DNA of 64,000 bases from Xanthostigma xanthostigma. Lineage: Eukaryota; Arthropoda; Insecta; Raphidioptera; Raphidiidae. The translations under genes were made by a program, and so were the position numbers. The first letter of the stretch is position 1; every line of letters begins with the position of its first letter. The stretch spans positions 11,510,001 to 11,574,000 of the forward strand of contig OY754466.1 of NCBI GenBank assembly GCA_963575645.1, written 5' to 3'. Under the pieces are notes generated by a model. It saw only the letters and a program-made list of their open reading frames with translations, had not been told where the DNA came from and did no database searches. Below are positions 1 to 10,120 of this stretch, in pieces.

Positions 1-73
1 CCGAGGCGAAGCCGAGGTCAACAAATATGTGATCTTAGGCTTTCTTACTTTACTTCCCGTGGTGTGTATACTA

Positions 74-162
74 TTTTTTTGCTCGACGTAGGCAGGAAGA
101 GGCAACTTCGTTTAGCGCAGCGGGACGAAAGTGGACGCTTTCTGCCCGTCGAGCAAAAAAAA
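74..162. repeat. Short inverted repeat
   Basis: The left arm (about 74-100, TTTTGCTCGACGTAGGCAG) and the right arm (about 138-162, CTGCCCGTCGAGCAAAA) are imperfect reverse complements around a GC-richer centre. The first 20 bases of the window hold a GCGAAGCCGAGG motif that recurs near 26050 inside another palindrome, so this is probably the right end of a fold-back element cut by the window edge. Confidence 0.5.
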
Positions 163-803
163 TTTTTTTGTTGGTTAGTTATCGAGGAAGGCTATAGGCA
201 ATAGACCATTAGAAGCAGAGCATCAATGAAAAATGTTGCAAAATGTACTTCAAAATTAGCGTCTATTCAGGTGAAATACCCTAACTAAATATTCCAATAT
301 TAACGTCATACATTCAAAAGTCCGGCTACCTTAGTCGGTAGAGCACGCGACTCTTAATATCAGGGTCGTGGGTTCGAGCCCCACGTTAGGCGAATATATT
401 TTTAATTTTTTTTTATTTTCTACATTCCTTTCTAACATTTAAATTTATTTTAATTTTGTTTACGACTAATTAAAATTAAATAAATCTAATTAATAGCTCA
501 TTTGAAAACTGTTACAACTATAGGTACCTACCTATATAAAAATAATTTTTCTACGGTGTTTTCAATTAAATATTTATTATATTTTATTAATTATATTGAT
601 TTAAAAGAATTAAATTATCTATACCTATAAAAAGTATAAATACTGCTTTTTATCGACAAAAACTTTTGAACGGTAACTCCGATCATCCTGAAATTTGGAC
701 ACAACATTCATCTCGGTAAACTAAGATGAATGTGTGTACTCATGTTACTCTCTTCCCCATTCGTTCTTTTGCACTCAGGTGAAACTGGGCGGGACCGCTA
801 GTA
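161..803 (+). mobile_element. tRNA-bearing Helitron-like repeat, copy 1 (5' end missing)
   Basis: This is one of four copies in the window (others 28156-28750, 54951-55562 reversed, 51182-51805 reversed). Shared blocks in order are a TATCGAGGAAGGCTATAGGC block, a tRNA-like segment, a poly-A/T stretch, a TACTGCTTTTTATCGACAAA block, an ATTTGGACACAACATTCATC block, and the terminus GGGCGGGACCGCTAGT. This copy lacks the usual start (CTATACTAATAT followed by AGCTGAAGAGTTTGTTTG). The fixed start, the CTAGT end and the absence of terminal inverted repeats suggest a non-autonomous Helitron/Helentron-type element. That class is inference; a tRNA-derived SINE fused to another tail is the alternative. 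Confidence 0.6.
320..392 (+). tRNA. tRNA-Lys(CTT)-like sequence inside a repeat
   Basis: The segment is 73 nt and closely follows an animal tRNA-Lys: a TTAGTCGGTAGAGCACG D-arm, loop CTCTTAA with anticodon CTT, and a perfect 5-bp T stem around GGTTCGAGCCC, which also fits an RNA polymerase III B box. The acceptor stem pairs with one mismatch, but only two of five anticodon-stem pairs hold (arms CGCGA and TATCA). It lies inside a dispersed repeat, so it is more likely a tRNA-derived transposon module than a working tRNA gene. The other two copies carry GTC at the anticodon position. Confidence 0.55.
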
Positions 804-1007
804 ATGTATATATACTGCACTTTACAGTCAAGTAAAGTGACCCATTACGCACTGTCGACATTTGGTTCCTAGTTCCGGAATTCGAGAAAACCTCACAAAA
901 AATCTTTTTGAAGAAATGTTTCTTTTGATATGGTAAGGTAAAATCGATTATTGAGATTAATAAATGACACGCGCAATGTACGTGTACCATATACTATAAA
1001 AGCGGAA

Positions 1008-1079
1008 GGTGGCGCCGAGGTAGAACGGTTGCCTCGTAGCCTAAAGGTTGTAGGTTCTATTCCAGCAGTCGGTAACATT
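1008..1079 (+). repeat. tRNA-derived SINE-like head
   Basis: The sequence has a tRNA-like A-box region (TGGCGCCGAGGTAG) and a B-box-like GGTTCTATTCC at 1053-1063, followed by a T-rich stretch. The reverse strand reads a peptide beginning MLPTAGIEPTTFRLRG, which is the usual shadow of tRNA-derived SINEs in insects. The anticodon cannot be read with confidence. The body of the SINE is not recognisable downstream, so this is a fragment. Confidence 0.5.
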
Positions 1080-1480
1080 ATTATTGTTTTTTTTTAATAA
1101 TTATACCAATGTAAAATACACAATATCTTTGATGTGAAACAAATAAAGACAACCAATGGATTTATGTATCTGAATTAATAAATAAACTTTTCAAGTTATA
1201 ACTTATATAAACGTATATAAACTTATAAAAGTTATAATTTTTACTCTTTTCATTAATTGCGGAATGCCGATGTAAATTTCTTCAGTTTAAATTTTTATCA
1301 CAGCTTAAAGAAATGTCACCTAACTCATTCAAAGTGTAAAAAAATATTCATTAAAAATACACGTTTGTACGAATTTACACAAAAAAGTTTAAGAAAAAAA
1401 AAACAGAAGAAATCGCAACAAATACTTGAATTATAAAGAAGTATATATATCGTATTAAAGAAATTTGAATTCATATTTTT
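1080..1480. other. No feature recognised
   Basis: Very AT-rich sequence with short A and T runs. I see no coding frame and no repeat shared with the rest of the window. Confidence 0.5.
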
Positions 1481-2218
1481 TTTAATTAGAAATTTTTATA
1501 GAAAAACTATTCTAAATTACCCAGATAGACAAGTTTACAGCAAATTTACTGCAAATTTAGATCATTTTTGATACATAAAATGAACTCACCATGGACCTAT
1601 TATGAGTGCCTGTGTGAGCTCATAGTAAATGAAAATCATGACAGAATTCGTTGAGTATATATTGTAGAAATATTGAATGAAATGGATACTAATAATCTTC
1701 AACTAAAAATTGTCTTCATAATTACAGTAGATCATGATAATATTTGAAAGATTCAACATTCCTACAAAATATACTTATTTCTATGATGAATATCGTTGAC
1801 TCATATTTGTTTCATATTATGAACATTCTATGATGGTGTTAAAAAGATTTAATATTACTTCAAATTTGCTTATTTCTGTGATGAATATCGTTGACTCATA
1901 TTTGCTTCATATTATGAGCATACCATGACAACATAAGAAAATTTCAAAATTCCTAAAAATATACTCATTTCCATGAAACATTTAGGTATTTGAATTATGT
2001 TTGCTTCATGAAATGATTACAATATGATATATTTATTTAATATAAGATCAAAATTGTTCGTATACTCAAATCATTCTTCTTTTATGATTTGTGTATTTCA
2101 TATAAATTATAAAATAATATCTGAAGATGACCTGTTTGAATGTCGAAAGCGCTTATATTAAATAAATATTTTAATAAGTAATTTGGAATAGTTTTTCTTT
2201 AAGAATTTCTAATTTAAA
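1481..2218. mobile_element. Inverted-repeat DNA element with internal tandem array
   Basis: About 40 bp at 1481-1520 (contains AAAAACTATTCTAAATTAC) is repeated in reverse complement at 2178-2218 with about 85-90% identity. The match may extend a further 10 bp outward. The interior has no coding frame; it is mostly a 95-bp tandem array. No clear target duplication was found, so the superfamily is unknown. Confidence 0.6.
1682..2061. repeat. 95-bp tandem repeat array
   Basis: Units start at 1777, 1872 and 1967, an exact 95-bp period, with a decayed unit from 1682. Each holds an ATTTCTATGATGAATATCG-like start, a TTTGCTTCATATTATGA-like middle and an ATTC..AAAATATACT end. The two middle units are most alike. 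Tandem repeats inside non-autonomous DNA transposons are known from several insect families; here the array fills most of the element. Confidence 0.7.
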
Positions 2219-2685
2219 ATAAATACGAGAAGTTAAGTCAACGCTGGTTTCCTTTAAACACAGTATAAATATTTAAGACCAGGTGAAATGATTAACGACC
2301 GACGCTCTGCGAGTGTAAAAACGTATTAATAATTCATATAAAATTTTTAATTGGATTGAAGCCAATTAACGAAAAGTACATTGTTAAAAAGTTTGATACT
2401 GTTTTGTTTTGAATGATTTATACAAATCCTTGATGTGAATATATATTATGTAGTATTTTGTTGTTTATTTCGAGTACCAGTGCGTGGATTGGATGATCGA
2501 TCTATAAATGTATCTATGTATGTCACGAATTATGAGAGGCTGATATATATACTACATATAGTTAGTACCAAATATTGTAAATAGAGTATTATTAGACTAT
2601 GTAGTCTTTATGTATTGCACGCACTAAAGTAGGACTGGTCAAACTATAGTATACTTTTGAGCATGCTTTATATATTAGTATAGAT
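2219..2685. other. Unassigned spacer
   Basis: AT-rich with no coding frame. Its last bases, TTTATATATTAGTATAGAT, match the terminus of the tRNA-bearing Helitron-like repeat and include the target site (2678-2685) of the hAT element that follows. Confidence 0.5.
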
Positions 2686-3016
2686 CAGGGGCGGGCAAAT
2701 CTTTTGATCGGCGGGCCACATAGCTGATGAAAATTCGACCGCGGGCCGTATAGCTGATGAAAATTTGACCGCGGGCCAAAAATTTGCAGAGCAAAAAAAA
2801 AGGTCCTCACGTTCTATTTCCGCATTTGGAGAGCAAAAAAAGAGGTCCTCACATTCTATTTCCGCATTTAGAGAGCAAAAAAAAAATTTTTTCGTCTGTT
2901 CTGGCGCCCTTGCTAATTCTTTACTATTTTTCTAAAATTTATAAAATGCTTCGTGGCCGGACAAAATTGTGCTGCAGGCCGGATCCGGCCCGCGGGCCGC
3001 CATTTGCCCAGGCCTG
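2686..3016 (+). mobile_element. Non-autonomous hAT element with 8-bp target duplication
   Basis: The element starts CAGGGGCGGGCAAAT and ends TTTGCCCAGGCCTG, a typical hAT inverted terminus. It is flanked on both sides by GTATAGAT (2678-2685 and 3017-3024). Inside is a duplicated segment with ACCGCGGGCC, then two copies of a roughly 48-bp unit made of GAGCAAAAAAA, GGTCCTCAC and TATTTCCGCATTT. No transposase is present. Related copies are 55563-55825 (reversed) and 58886-59110 (3' end missing). Confidence 0.85.
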
Positions 3017-3260
3017 GTATAGATAGAAGATAGGTACAAAAAAATTTAAAAAAAAATGATGAAAACTGAAAATTCGCTCTAGGAATCTTTAAAAGTGTTC
3101 AATTACAGACTAAGTTACGATTTTATTTATTTGAATTAATTGAGCCAACGTCTGTATAATTCACTAAAAAAAACAACTCTCACAGTATGTGGATATTGTA
3201 ATCCGTTACTATATATACAGACACCGGACAACCATACTATATTATATGTAAAATATATTA

Positions 3261-3380
3261 TAAATAAACTCTTCAGCTATATATATTAGTATAGATTATT
3301 CTCTGAGAAAGTCCGACGCAGCATAATATCTTCAATAGGCAATCTACAAATCCGGGCGAAGCCAGACCGGGCCGCTAATC
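3261..3380. mobile_element. Two Helitron-like termini back to back
   Basis: Positions 3261-3296 are the reverse complement of the AGCTGAAGAGTTT start of the tRNA-bearing repeat. Positions 3340-3380 hold the end motif GCAATCTACAAATCCGGGCG followed by AAGCCAGACCGGGCCGCTAA, shared with 4875-4905 and 61950-62003. Only the ends remain. Confidence 0.45.
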
Positions 3381-3385
3381 ATTAG

Positions 3386-3961
3386 CATTTTAATGGTTTA
3401 TTCAGTGACAAGTTCACTTTATGAAAAACTATAATAACAGTAATTATTAAATAGTTTCCTCTTGAACCGCTGTTGAACAAATCACGATTCGATTAAGCAC
3501 GCGACATATGTGTGAAGTTATATACACACCTATGGACATCAAGTCGAGCAGAAAATTGTAACCGGCATGCATTGCGAGGAAAACACTTCCGTCTGTAAGG
3601 CGCGTGACGTCAGTTCTCTGTATATATATAACTACTGTGTCAACATACAGACACACATACTTGTGTGTATGATGAACAAACAAGTGCAGTGAAACTGCTT
3701 TCTATCAAACAAGAAAACAGTAAGTAAACAAATGAAAAAGTTAAACTTAATTACTAGATTATGTACTAACAGGACTAAATATAGAAATATTCAAGTTATA
3801 GGGCGACAGAACATTCGGAAAATTGATATGGTGCCATAAGAATGTTTATAAGCTCTAAAAATCTAGAAAGTTGTAAGGCCAAGTTTCCGTGCGGGCTGGC
3901 TACAAGGATGGAAATGACGTCACTGCGGGTCAGAAGACATAATATGTTCACAGGAACTTTG
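3386..3961. other. Unassigned spacer
   Basis: No convincing coding frame or repeat. There is a short TA run near 3620. A GGAAATGACGTCACTGCGGG stretch at 3909 resembles GGAAATGACGTCACCGCGGG at 16835 inside a MITE, so part of this spacer is likely a decayed relative of that element. Confidence 0.45.
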
Positions 3962-4672
3962 GCCAATTCAACTCCACAAGTGGAGAATAGTACTAATTTA
4001 AATCAAAAATTAACAATTCAAAATTTCACAATATTTTTTCGTTCATATTTTTGGAAAAAGTCTGTTTGACTGTAAACACGATACAGATCAAACAGATGAG
4101 TGGATTGACACCAAATTTTGCTACGATGTAAGACATGTAAATATAAAGAGGCTTTGTGCAGGGGCGGCGGTTTATATTTTTTCATGAAGTAAGATAATGA
4201 TTTGGCCTACTGGTATATATATTCGTTCGTTCCCTCACACTTTGATAGCCGCCCTGGGGTGCTCTGAATCGGGAAGGTGAACAAAAATTTTTTTGAACTT
4301 ATATATCGCAATATATATCTCAGAAAAAACTTATATTTCAAAGTGATTGAAAAAGGACAATGCCCAGCCCTGCGTACACTGAACATATGAGCAGAATCGA
4401 ATATTGGGGACAGTACTGTTGAAAACTTTTTTTCAAAAATGTTGGTATGGAATTCCATACCACTGCTAATTCATACCAACCATACCGCAACGCCGCCCCT
4501 GGCTTTGTGTTTTTGAGAAAAATCTACGCATGCGTAGAAAAGATATATGCTATAACGTTGTTTTTTTCTATTATAATGGTAAACTGACATAAAAAAATTA
4601 GTTAGGTAGCTAACAAACACGCTTTGGTTAATTTTTGCATGTGAAACCAAGCAAATGAACAGCAAATCTATT
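3962..4672 (+). mobile_element. C-family repeat split by a hAT insertion
   Basis: The two halves, 3962-4158 and 4502-4672, read continuously against other C-family copies (for example 49127-49522). The first half runs from the terminal hairpin (CTCCACAAGTGGAG) through GGATTGACACCAAATTTTG to AAAGAGGCTTTGTG. The second resumes at TTTTTGAGAAAAATC. A 343-bp hAT element sits between them. The family is the most repeated in this window; its class is not clear from the sequence. Confidence 0.65.
4159..4501. mobile_element. Non-autonomous hAT element inside a C-family copy
   Basis: The ends CAGGGGCGGCGG and CGCCGCCCCTG are inverted repeats, flanked by the exact 8-bp duplication GCTTTGTG (4151-4158 and 4502-4509). 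The interior is AT-rich with a local palindrome TGGTATGGAATTCCATACCA at 4443-4462. No transposase frame. The insertion is younger than the host C-family copy. Confidence 0.85.
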
Positions 4673-4686
4673 ACTAATATTATGAA

Positions 4687-4906
4687 GAGATAAAGTTTGT
4701 AAGTTTGGATGTAGGTGGTAATATCCGAAACTACTCATCCGATTTCAAAATTTTTTTTCACCAATATTTAGAATGGACCTTCAGGATGGACATAGGCTAT
4801 TATATATTATCGGGTTAAAATAAAAGCGCTTTTCGTGGAGACCATTTTTGCAACGTTGATTGACGAAAAAACGGTGGCAATCTACAAATTCGGGTAAAGC
4901 CGAACT
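4687..4906 (+). mobile_element. Helitron-like repeat, family A
   Basis: Blocks ATTTAGAATGGACCTTCAGG, GACGAAAAAACGGTGGCAAT and the end CTACAAATTCGGGTAAAGCC recur in the same order at 61830-62003. The end motif (GGGYRAAGCCGGACC..GCTR) matches the terminal fragment at 3340-3380. Non-coding. Confidence 0.5.
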
Positions 4907-4912
4907 TTTTAT

Positions 4913-5056
4913 AATATTTATTTCTACTCGTTACCCGCGTCTCCGCACGCGTTAACAAAAAATTATTATATTTATTACAATATGTCAAATGTCAATATAT
5001 TTGAAAATAGCATGGTCCTGTCACCCAGTTGGCTGGAATTTTTTTCTTATTTTGAA
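4913..5056 (+). mobile_element. C-family end fragment
   Basis: Shares CTCGTTACCCGCGTCTCCGC and the AGTTGGCTGGAATTTTTT end with the C-family copies at 46430-46550 (reversed), 49405-49522 and 59340-59472. Only this end of the family is present. Confidence 0.55.
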
Positions 5057-5088
5057 CATTTTCGCTGTATTAAATAGAATCATTCTGT

Positions 5089-5493
5089 ATTGCTCGTATT
5101 CATCTCGGGAGAAGAAACTATGACTAATTTGGGACGATTTAACCTCTATCACTTGGGGGTCGGAAATGCATCATTTTCGAGAAAATCTACTTCGATTTTC
5201 TTTTTACAAAAATCCGATTTTTGGGGTTAAAAATCACTTCTTGGCCTGAATTTTTTCATGATCTGATAGCTTACTAAATGACCAACCTTCCTAAAGCTAA
5301 CAACCACGAAATTTACTGTTATATTTTATGTTGTGTGTTAAAACTTACAATAAATAAAAAAAAATTTAAAAAAAACTTCTTCACAGAATTGTTATTATCA
5401 GAAAAGAATGACGCATTTTCGAGCTCCAAGTGATAGAGGTTAATTAATTCCAAATTAGTCATAGTTTCTTCTTCCGAGAGGAATACGAGCAAT
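5089..5493. mobile_element. Palindromic MITE
   Basis: The left arm (5089-5180: ATTGCTCGTATTCATCTC, AGAAGAAACTATGACTAATT, CCTCTATCACTTGG) is mirrored by the right arm (5405-5493) at about 85% identity. The centre is AT-rich and non-coding. A piece of one arm recurs at 53671-53723. No target duplication could be fixed. Confidence 0.7.
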
Positions 5494-6092
5494 TACCGGT
5501 CACCCTGTATAACACTCTCCGAAGCATTGAATTTTGTCGCGTTATCGCCGCGCTGCGTTTGTGAGAATGGCTTCATTTGAAAACAAGCTGATTCATATAA
5601 TATAGGTACGATAAACTAGTATCTCCGGTTTCTTCAGCTTTCTATACGTAAATAGTGTTTAATGAACCAGAAAATGTACTTTTCTTACTGAATACACACA
5701 CGAATTTTACTTGGAGACTTTTCTGTGCGTTATATACACAAGAAAATGAAATGGCTCATAAATTTAAAGAAAATTCCGATAAATTTTACAGTAAGCTAGT
5801 AAACTACACAACGCGACGAATTTTTAATTTCAAGAAAGGAGACAACAATTTTTTCAATTTTAATTCCACCTATCTATTCTATTAACATATTGTATCCAAT
5901 TAATTATTATATGTACATATTTATACCTTCATATTCTTTAGTTTTAGGTCAGTGTAAATAGCCTTAGTTGCTGCAAACTGTTTTTTTAATAAAAAAAAAA
6001 TTCAATTATCAAGATTCGAAAATGTAGTCTCAAAAGATATATATTACATAAAACTCTTCATTTCTTAACTTACCCTATATTTTATAACTTTT
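5494..6092. other. No feature recognised
   Basis: A 76-codon frame at 5655-5885 has a low-complexity Asn/Lys/Phe-rich product typical of chance frames in AT-rich DNA. No repeat shared with the window was seen. Confidence 0.5.
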
Positions 6093-6344
6093 AACCGAGC
6101 GGTGAAGCGTAGTGGTGAGAGCACTAGACTCGCATTCGGAAGATATCGGGTTTGAATCCCGGCGGGGGCAGATGTGGCTGGGACCTTTTCGTTCTACCTC
6201 TCGCCGAGAAACGGTAATTCCTGCTGAGGTTTTCCATAGTTTCCCTCAATAATTCCAGATAAATATCGAGATTGTTGCCTTATTCAAGGCCATGGCCGAT
6301 TACCCGTCAAACTCCTATGCCCAAAATTTAAGACATTAGGATAA
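6093..6344 (+). mobile_element. tRNA-derived SINE, forward copy
   Basis: The head has an A-box-like TAGTGGTGAGAGCACT and a B-box-like GGGTTTGAATCCC. The body contains AGATGTGGCTGGGACCTTTT, CTCGCCGAGAAACGGTAATT and TCCAGATAAATATCGAGATT. The whole unit is repeated in reverse complement at 6345-6604, so the two SINEs meet tail to tail. Polymerase III-type SINE ancestry follows from the tRNA-like head; the source tRNA cannot be assigned. Confidence 0.75.
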
Positions 6345-6604
6345 GATAGGCAAATTTTGAGCATTGGAATTTGACAGGTAACCGGCCATGGCCTTGAACA
6401 AAAGAAACCATCTCGATATTTATCTGGAATTATTGAAGGAAAACATGGAAAACCTCAACAAGATGGCCGGTACATGAATTACCGTTTCTCGGCGAGAGGC
6501 AGCAGGAAAAAGTCCCAGCCACATCTGCCGCCGCCGGTATTCGAACCCGGTTCCTCCCGAATGCGAGTCTAGTGTTCTCACCACTACGCCACCCCGCTGG
6601 GACA
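6345..6604 (-). mobile_element. tRNA-derived SINE, reverse copy
   Basis: Reverse complement of the adjacent SINE. The head lies at 6530-6604 with B-box GGTTCGAATACC. The reverse strand reads a peptide starting RGGVVVRTLDSHSGGTGFEY, a common shadow of insect tRNA SINEs. It is better preserved in the T arm than the forward copy. Confidence 0.75.
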
Positions 6605-6640
6605 CGTAAAGTCAATATGTTGGTGTAAATCCTGTAAATG

Positions 6641-7215
6641 AAGGCCCCTTCACACGATGGAGGATTTCCTGCTCGCTAGCTTGCTTGGAGTCTTGCAGGC
6701 TACGCTGTTGGATGTGACGTCACTGATTGGTCCGCTGCTTGCTATCTTGCTATATTTGGGTGATAGGTTCAGTACTATTTTTCATGCAGCGCTACCTGCT
6801 AATTTGAGAATTTGACCAATTATGGAGTCGTATTTTATCACGTGATATCGTTTGACATTTGAACAGTGATGGAGCCAAAAGTTGTAAAATCAAAATGTAA
6901 ATGAACTCGACAGGAAATAAATTTTTGCTTTGATTTTTCTCTTCGCTCCCGAAGCTTTTCAATCATTATTAAAGTCATAGTAGCAATTCATCTACGACGA
7001 ATTATTTCTTGCACAACCATTACATCCATATTTAAATTTCAAATATAACTGTCAAGTGTCAACCTAGCAAAACTGCGAGCAAACAAGCAAGCTGCGTGTG
7101 AAACAAAACTAGCAGTGCTCCTTACCAACAACCCAGCAGGATACCGTGCACGGCAGCCTGCAAGACTTCAAGCAAGCTAGCGAGCATGAAATCCTGCATC
7201 GTGTGAAGGGGCCTT
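6641..7215. mobile_element. MITE with about 65-bp inverted termini
   Basis: The left end AAGGCCCCTTCACACGATGG and the following bases (TGCTCGCTAGCTTGCTTG, AGTCTTGCAGGCT) are mirrored at 7145-7215 with few differences. The 575-bp interior is non-coding. Target duplication is not clear, so the superfamily is open. Confidence 0.8.
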
Positions 7216-8241
7216 TAGAATTAATTAAACACGATTTTTGGTAAATCTAAAACTTTTAGTACCAACGTGTCATACTTTACGTGTAACTGGCAGCACTGCA
7301 GTAATTTACCACGATGGTAAATACAATGCATACACAAACCATCGAGACTAACAAAAAATTTCTACGTGATAAGAAACGTGTAATGAACTAAGAAATCAAT
7401 CATTTAAACACAAAATGCAGCTAGTTAATTAACGCAACACTGACAGTCTCTTAACAAATACAACCCTGTATTTGTCATTTTTGACACGTGACATAATGTA
7501 TGTACGTATAATTAATTATCCAACTACGATAAAGTAAAAGCTCCGCTACAGCTTGAACTTCTCCATATGTACAGAATGATCTTTTTGCACGACACTATAA
7601 TATAAAATAGCTGCTTGTCATACCTGTATAATGGTAGTAATATATCCCTTTTACGCACTAGTAATAATAATAATAATAATAATATAATAATAATGCGTTT
7701 AATGGCTGTTTCTCGACTTTATGTCATAACAGACACCATTCGCACTATTACTATTTTTCCTACCACATTCCTCGTTATTTTCTAGGTACAATTTTTAATT
7801 ATCAACTTAATTACTGGCAACGTGGGGCGCAATATTCGTTTTATGTCATAAATTGATTTTTTAATTGATAGCTAGTCTGTACACTTCTTATATGACTGTC
7901 GCATGCGCCCCACGTGTTTCGTTTCAAATCCTACAAGTTAAAAAAAATCTTTTGCATTTTTTAGTTCGTTTGAAAAACATGGTATATTAATATTTTTTTA
8001 TTAATTTTATTATTATTTGTACAAAATAAAAACTGTTTTAACGCATTCTTTTCTACGAAATGTATGTAAAAACTTCTCCTTTTTCGTTTAAGACAAGGTT
8101 CAAACCAATATGAGTTTAATTGAGTAAACCAGTCAAGGTTGAAAAATTTCCCCGGTTACAGATTTCCCCTTCAAAATATTTCAAAATAACGCCGCTAAAG
8201 AAGTTTCACTTCAAAAATGGCATACGTGTGCGTTAACCTTA
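7216..8241. other. Unassigned, with an AAT microsatellite
   Basis: Positions 7663-7694 are a (TAA)n tract with one interruption. At 8190-8215 is GCCGCTAAAGAAGTTTCACT, the reverse complement of a sequence at 47596-47625 that marks an insertion in a C-family copy, so a small transposon end is probably here. The rest is AT-rich and unassigned. Confidence 0.45.
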
Positions 8242-8665
8242 TAGTCAGAGTGCCCGTCGGCAAAAATTTTATTGACACACACTCTCCCCAAACTTTGTAT
8301 ATGGCTTCATTAGGCCTAGTCTGACACCTATTTCCTCTATGAACCATTTAAAATGTCTGACACCTCGAATATGTCGAACTTATTCGAGGTGTCAGACATT
8401 TTAAATGGTTCATTTTATTTGTCAGAGAACATTATTTTAGCGTTTTGATTGAAGTTTTTAAGCTATCCAATTAAAAAACAAACAATATCTATACATTTTT
8501 ACATGTCGTCAAAACGACATTTTTCGGAAAATTTAGAGGGAAAACGCCCCAAAATCAAGAAAAGTCATAGAGGAAATAGGTGTCAGACTAGGCCTAATGA
8601 AGCCATATACAAAGTTTGGGGAGAGTATGTGTCAATAAAATTTTTGCCGACGGGCACTGACTATT
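8242..8665. mobile_element. Palindromic MITE with a nested inner palindrome
   Basis: The arms at 8242-8341 and 8568-8665 (TGCCCGTCGGCAAAAATTTT, TAGGCCTAGTCTGACACC) are almost perfect reverse complements over about 95 bp. Inside the left half, 8341-8412 is a second near-perfect palindrome (AATGTCTGACACCTCGAATA and its complement), and TGTCTGACACCT is shared by inner and outer arms. Non-coding. The flanks ATAGT and ACTAT are part of the symmetry, so the target duplication cannot be separated. Confidence 0.8.
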
Positions 8666-10120
8666 AAAAGTGCTACTCGGCCTCAGTAGATTGTTCCAGA
8701 AAAGATTTGGAAAGTCGACTCAATTGGAACAGCCTATAGTAAGAATTGGTGCGGCAGTTTAGAGAGTTTATTCCGACCTCAGAAACTCTAGGTAAAATAC
8801 AAATTACAGTTGAATTACTCTTGCAGCCTTCACTACCTTTAATGTCTTAATGTTGCATGGAGAGAGACTTTTACATTTTAGCTCCATTTACTCGAACAAA
8901 ACTGTTAGACTAGCTACATTTGCTGCCTAATGTTTCCTAAAATTTAACGGTAATTATATTCTTGCAGGTCGATCAATATTTTTCGAACGAACTACACATT
9001 CAACTTATCGTAATATATTATGTACCAGCCTTCGCCTACGGCTTCACTCGCGTTAATGTCGTTTGCTTCATATAACGCAGGCCCCGGGACTGGTGGTGAT
9101 CTGCGAAATAACGATTAAGCGAGCGTCGCGAAACAAAGCTGCACATACGTATTTGTGTTCAAATCGTAGCTTAGATAAGGAAAGTACCATAGAAACAAAG
9201 CGCACACAGTACGTCGTTCATATTACGTAGGTACTAGACGCTAGTTGTAAGTACTTTTCTATACTAAACTGAAAAAATTCTTTCACAAATAAAAAGCTAC
9301 TCTATCCCTGAGTAATACTTTATTTTCAGTACGTGGTGGAAGCACAGTAATTTTATGGTGAAAGTACGGATGATACGGCTTCACAACTATTGTCGCTAGT
9401 ATATAAATATAAAATATTTGAATTTATAACCTTTTTTTCAAACGACTTAGTCCTACAGAAAATAAGGCGGTACAAACAGACCTGAATTCCTCCGATTTTT
9501 TATTTCAACGTACAGAGTACAGCTTCTTTCAAGAATTTTTTAAAATTAATTTTAATTAAGAAATTTATGACGAACTATTGCTGTATAGCTATTATGGACA
9601 ATAAAATTCTATTTATTCTATTCTTAAGGTTGCCAACAGTTAGGATTATTTGGATGCGCAGAAACAATTCACATTGCCAATTTAATAATATTTTTACTAA
9701 TATTACTAATTTTTAAATATTATATGTACGTAAAGGTAGCGTAATAAATTATAGAATAAATTTTAAAAAATTCCATTATTTTCTCTAACCGGTAAATAAA
9801 CAATTTTCTCCCGTCCTTCAGTGTACCTACAGCCTATATGTGAACAAATAAATCAATAATGCATGGTAAAAACTTTTTTATGTAACCTATCCCAACGTCA
9901 AAGTATCCATTAGTTAGGTAAGCAATTTATAACAGTTCCAATATAAACCGGGCATTAATTTCTAACTTAATTTTTTTTATACACACGTACAAAAATCTTT
10001 TAGAAAAATGGAATAGAAAAAGTTCCCAAATATACAACATTCAAAGTTCAAACTTACGTAGAAAGTTCATACCTATGAAGTCTGAATTTTCGAGTAATTA
10101 TGATACCATGATATGTCTGC
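8666..10120. other. Unassigned spacer
   Basis: Positions 9021-9060 hold CCAGCCTTCGCCTACGGCTT followed by CACTCGCGTTAATG, resembling the end motifs of Helitron-like repeats elsewhere in the window. Nothing else is recognisable; no coding frame. Confidence 0.4.

Noticed and set aside
320..392. Functional tRNA-Lys gene
   Set aside because: It is inside a dispersed repeat, and only two of five anticodon-stem pairs form.
1682..2061. CRISPR-like array
   Set aside because: Units are contiguous and diverged with no unique spacers; the setting is a eukaryotic transposon.
2686..2780. CTGATGA words as possible hammerhead ribozyme
   Set aside because: They lie in a local duplication inside a hAT element and are not followed by a stem and GAAA core.
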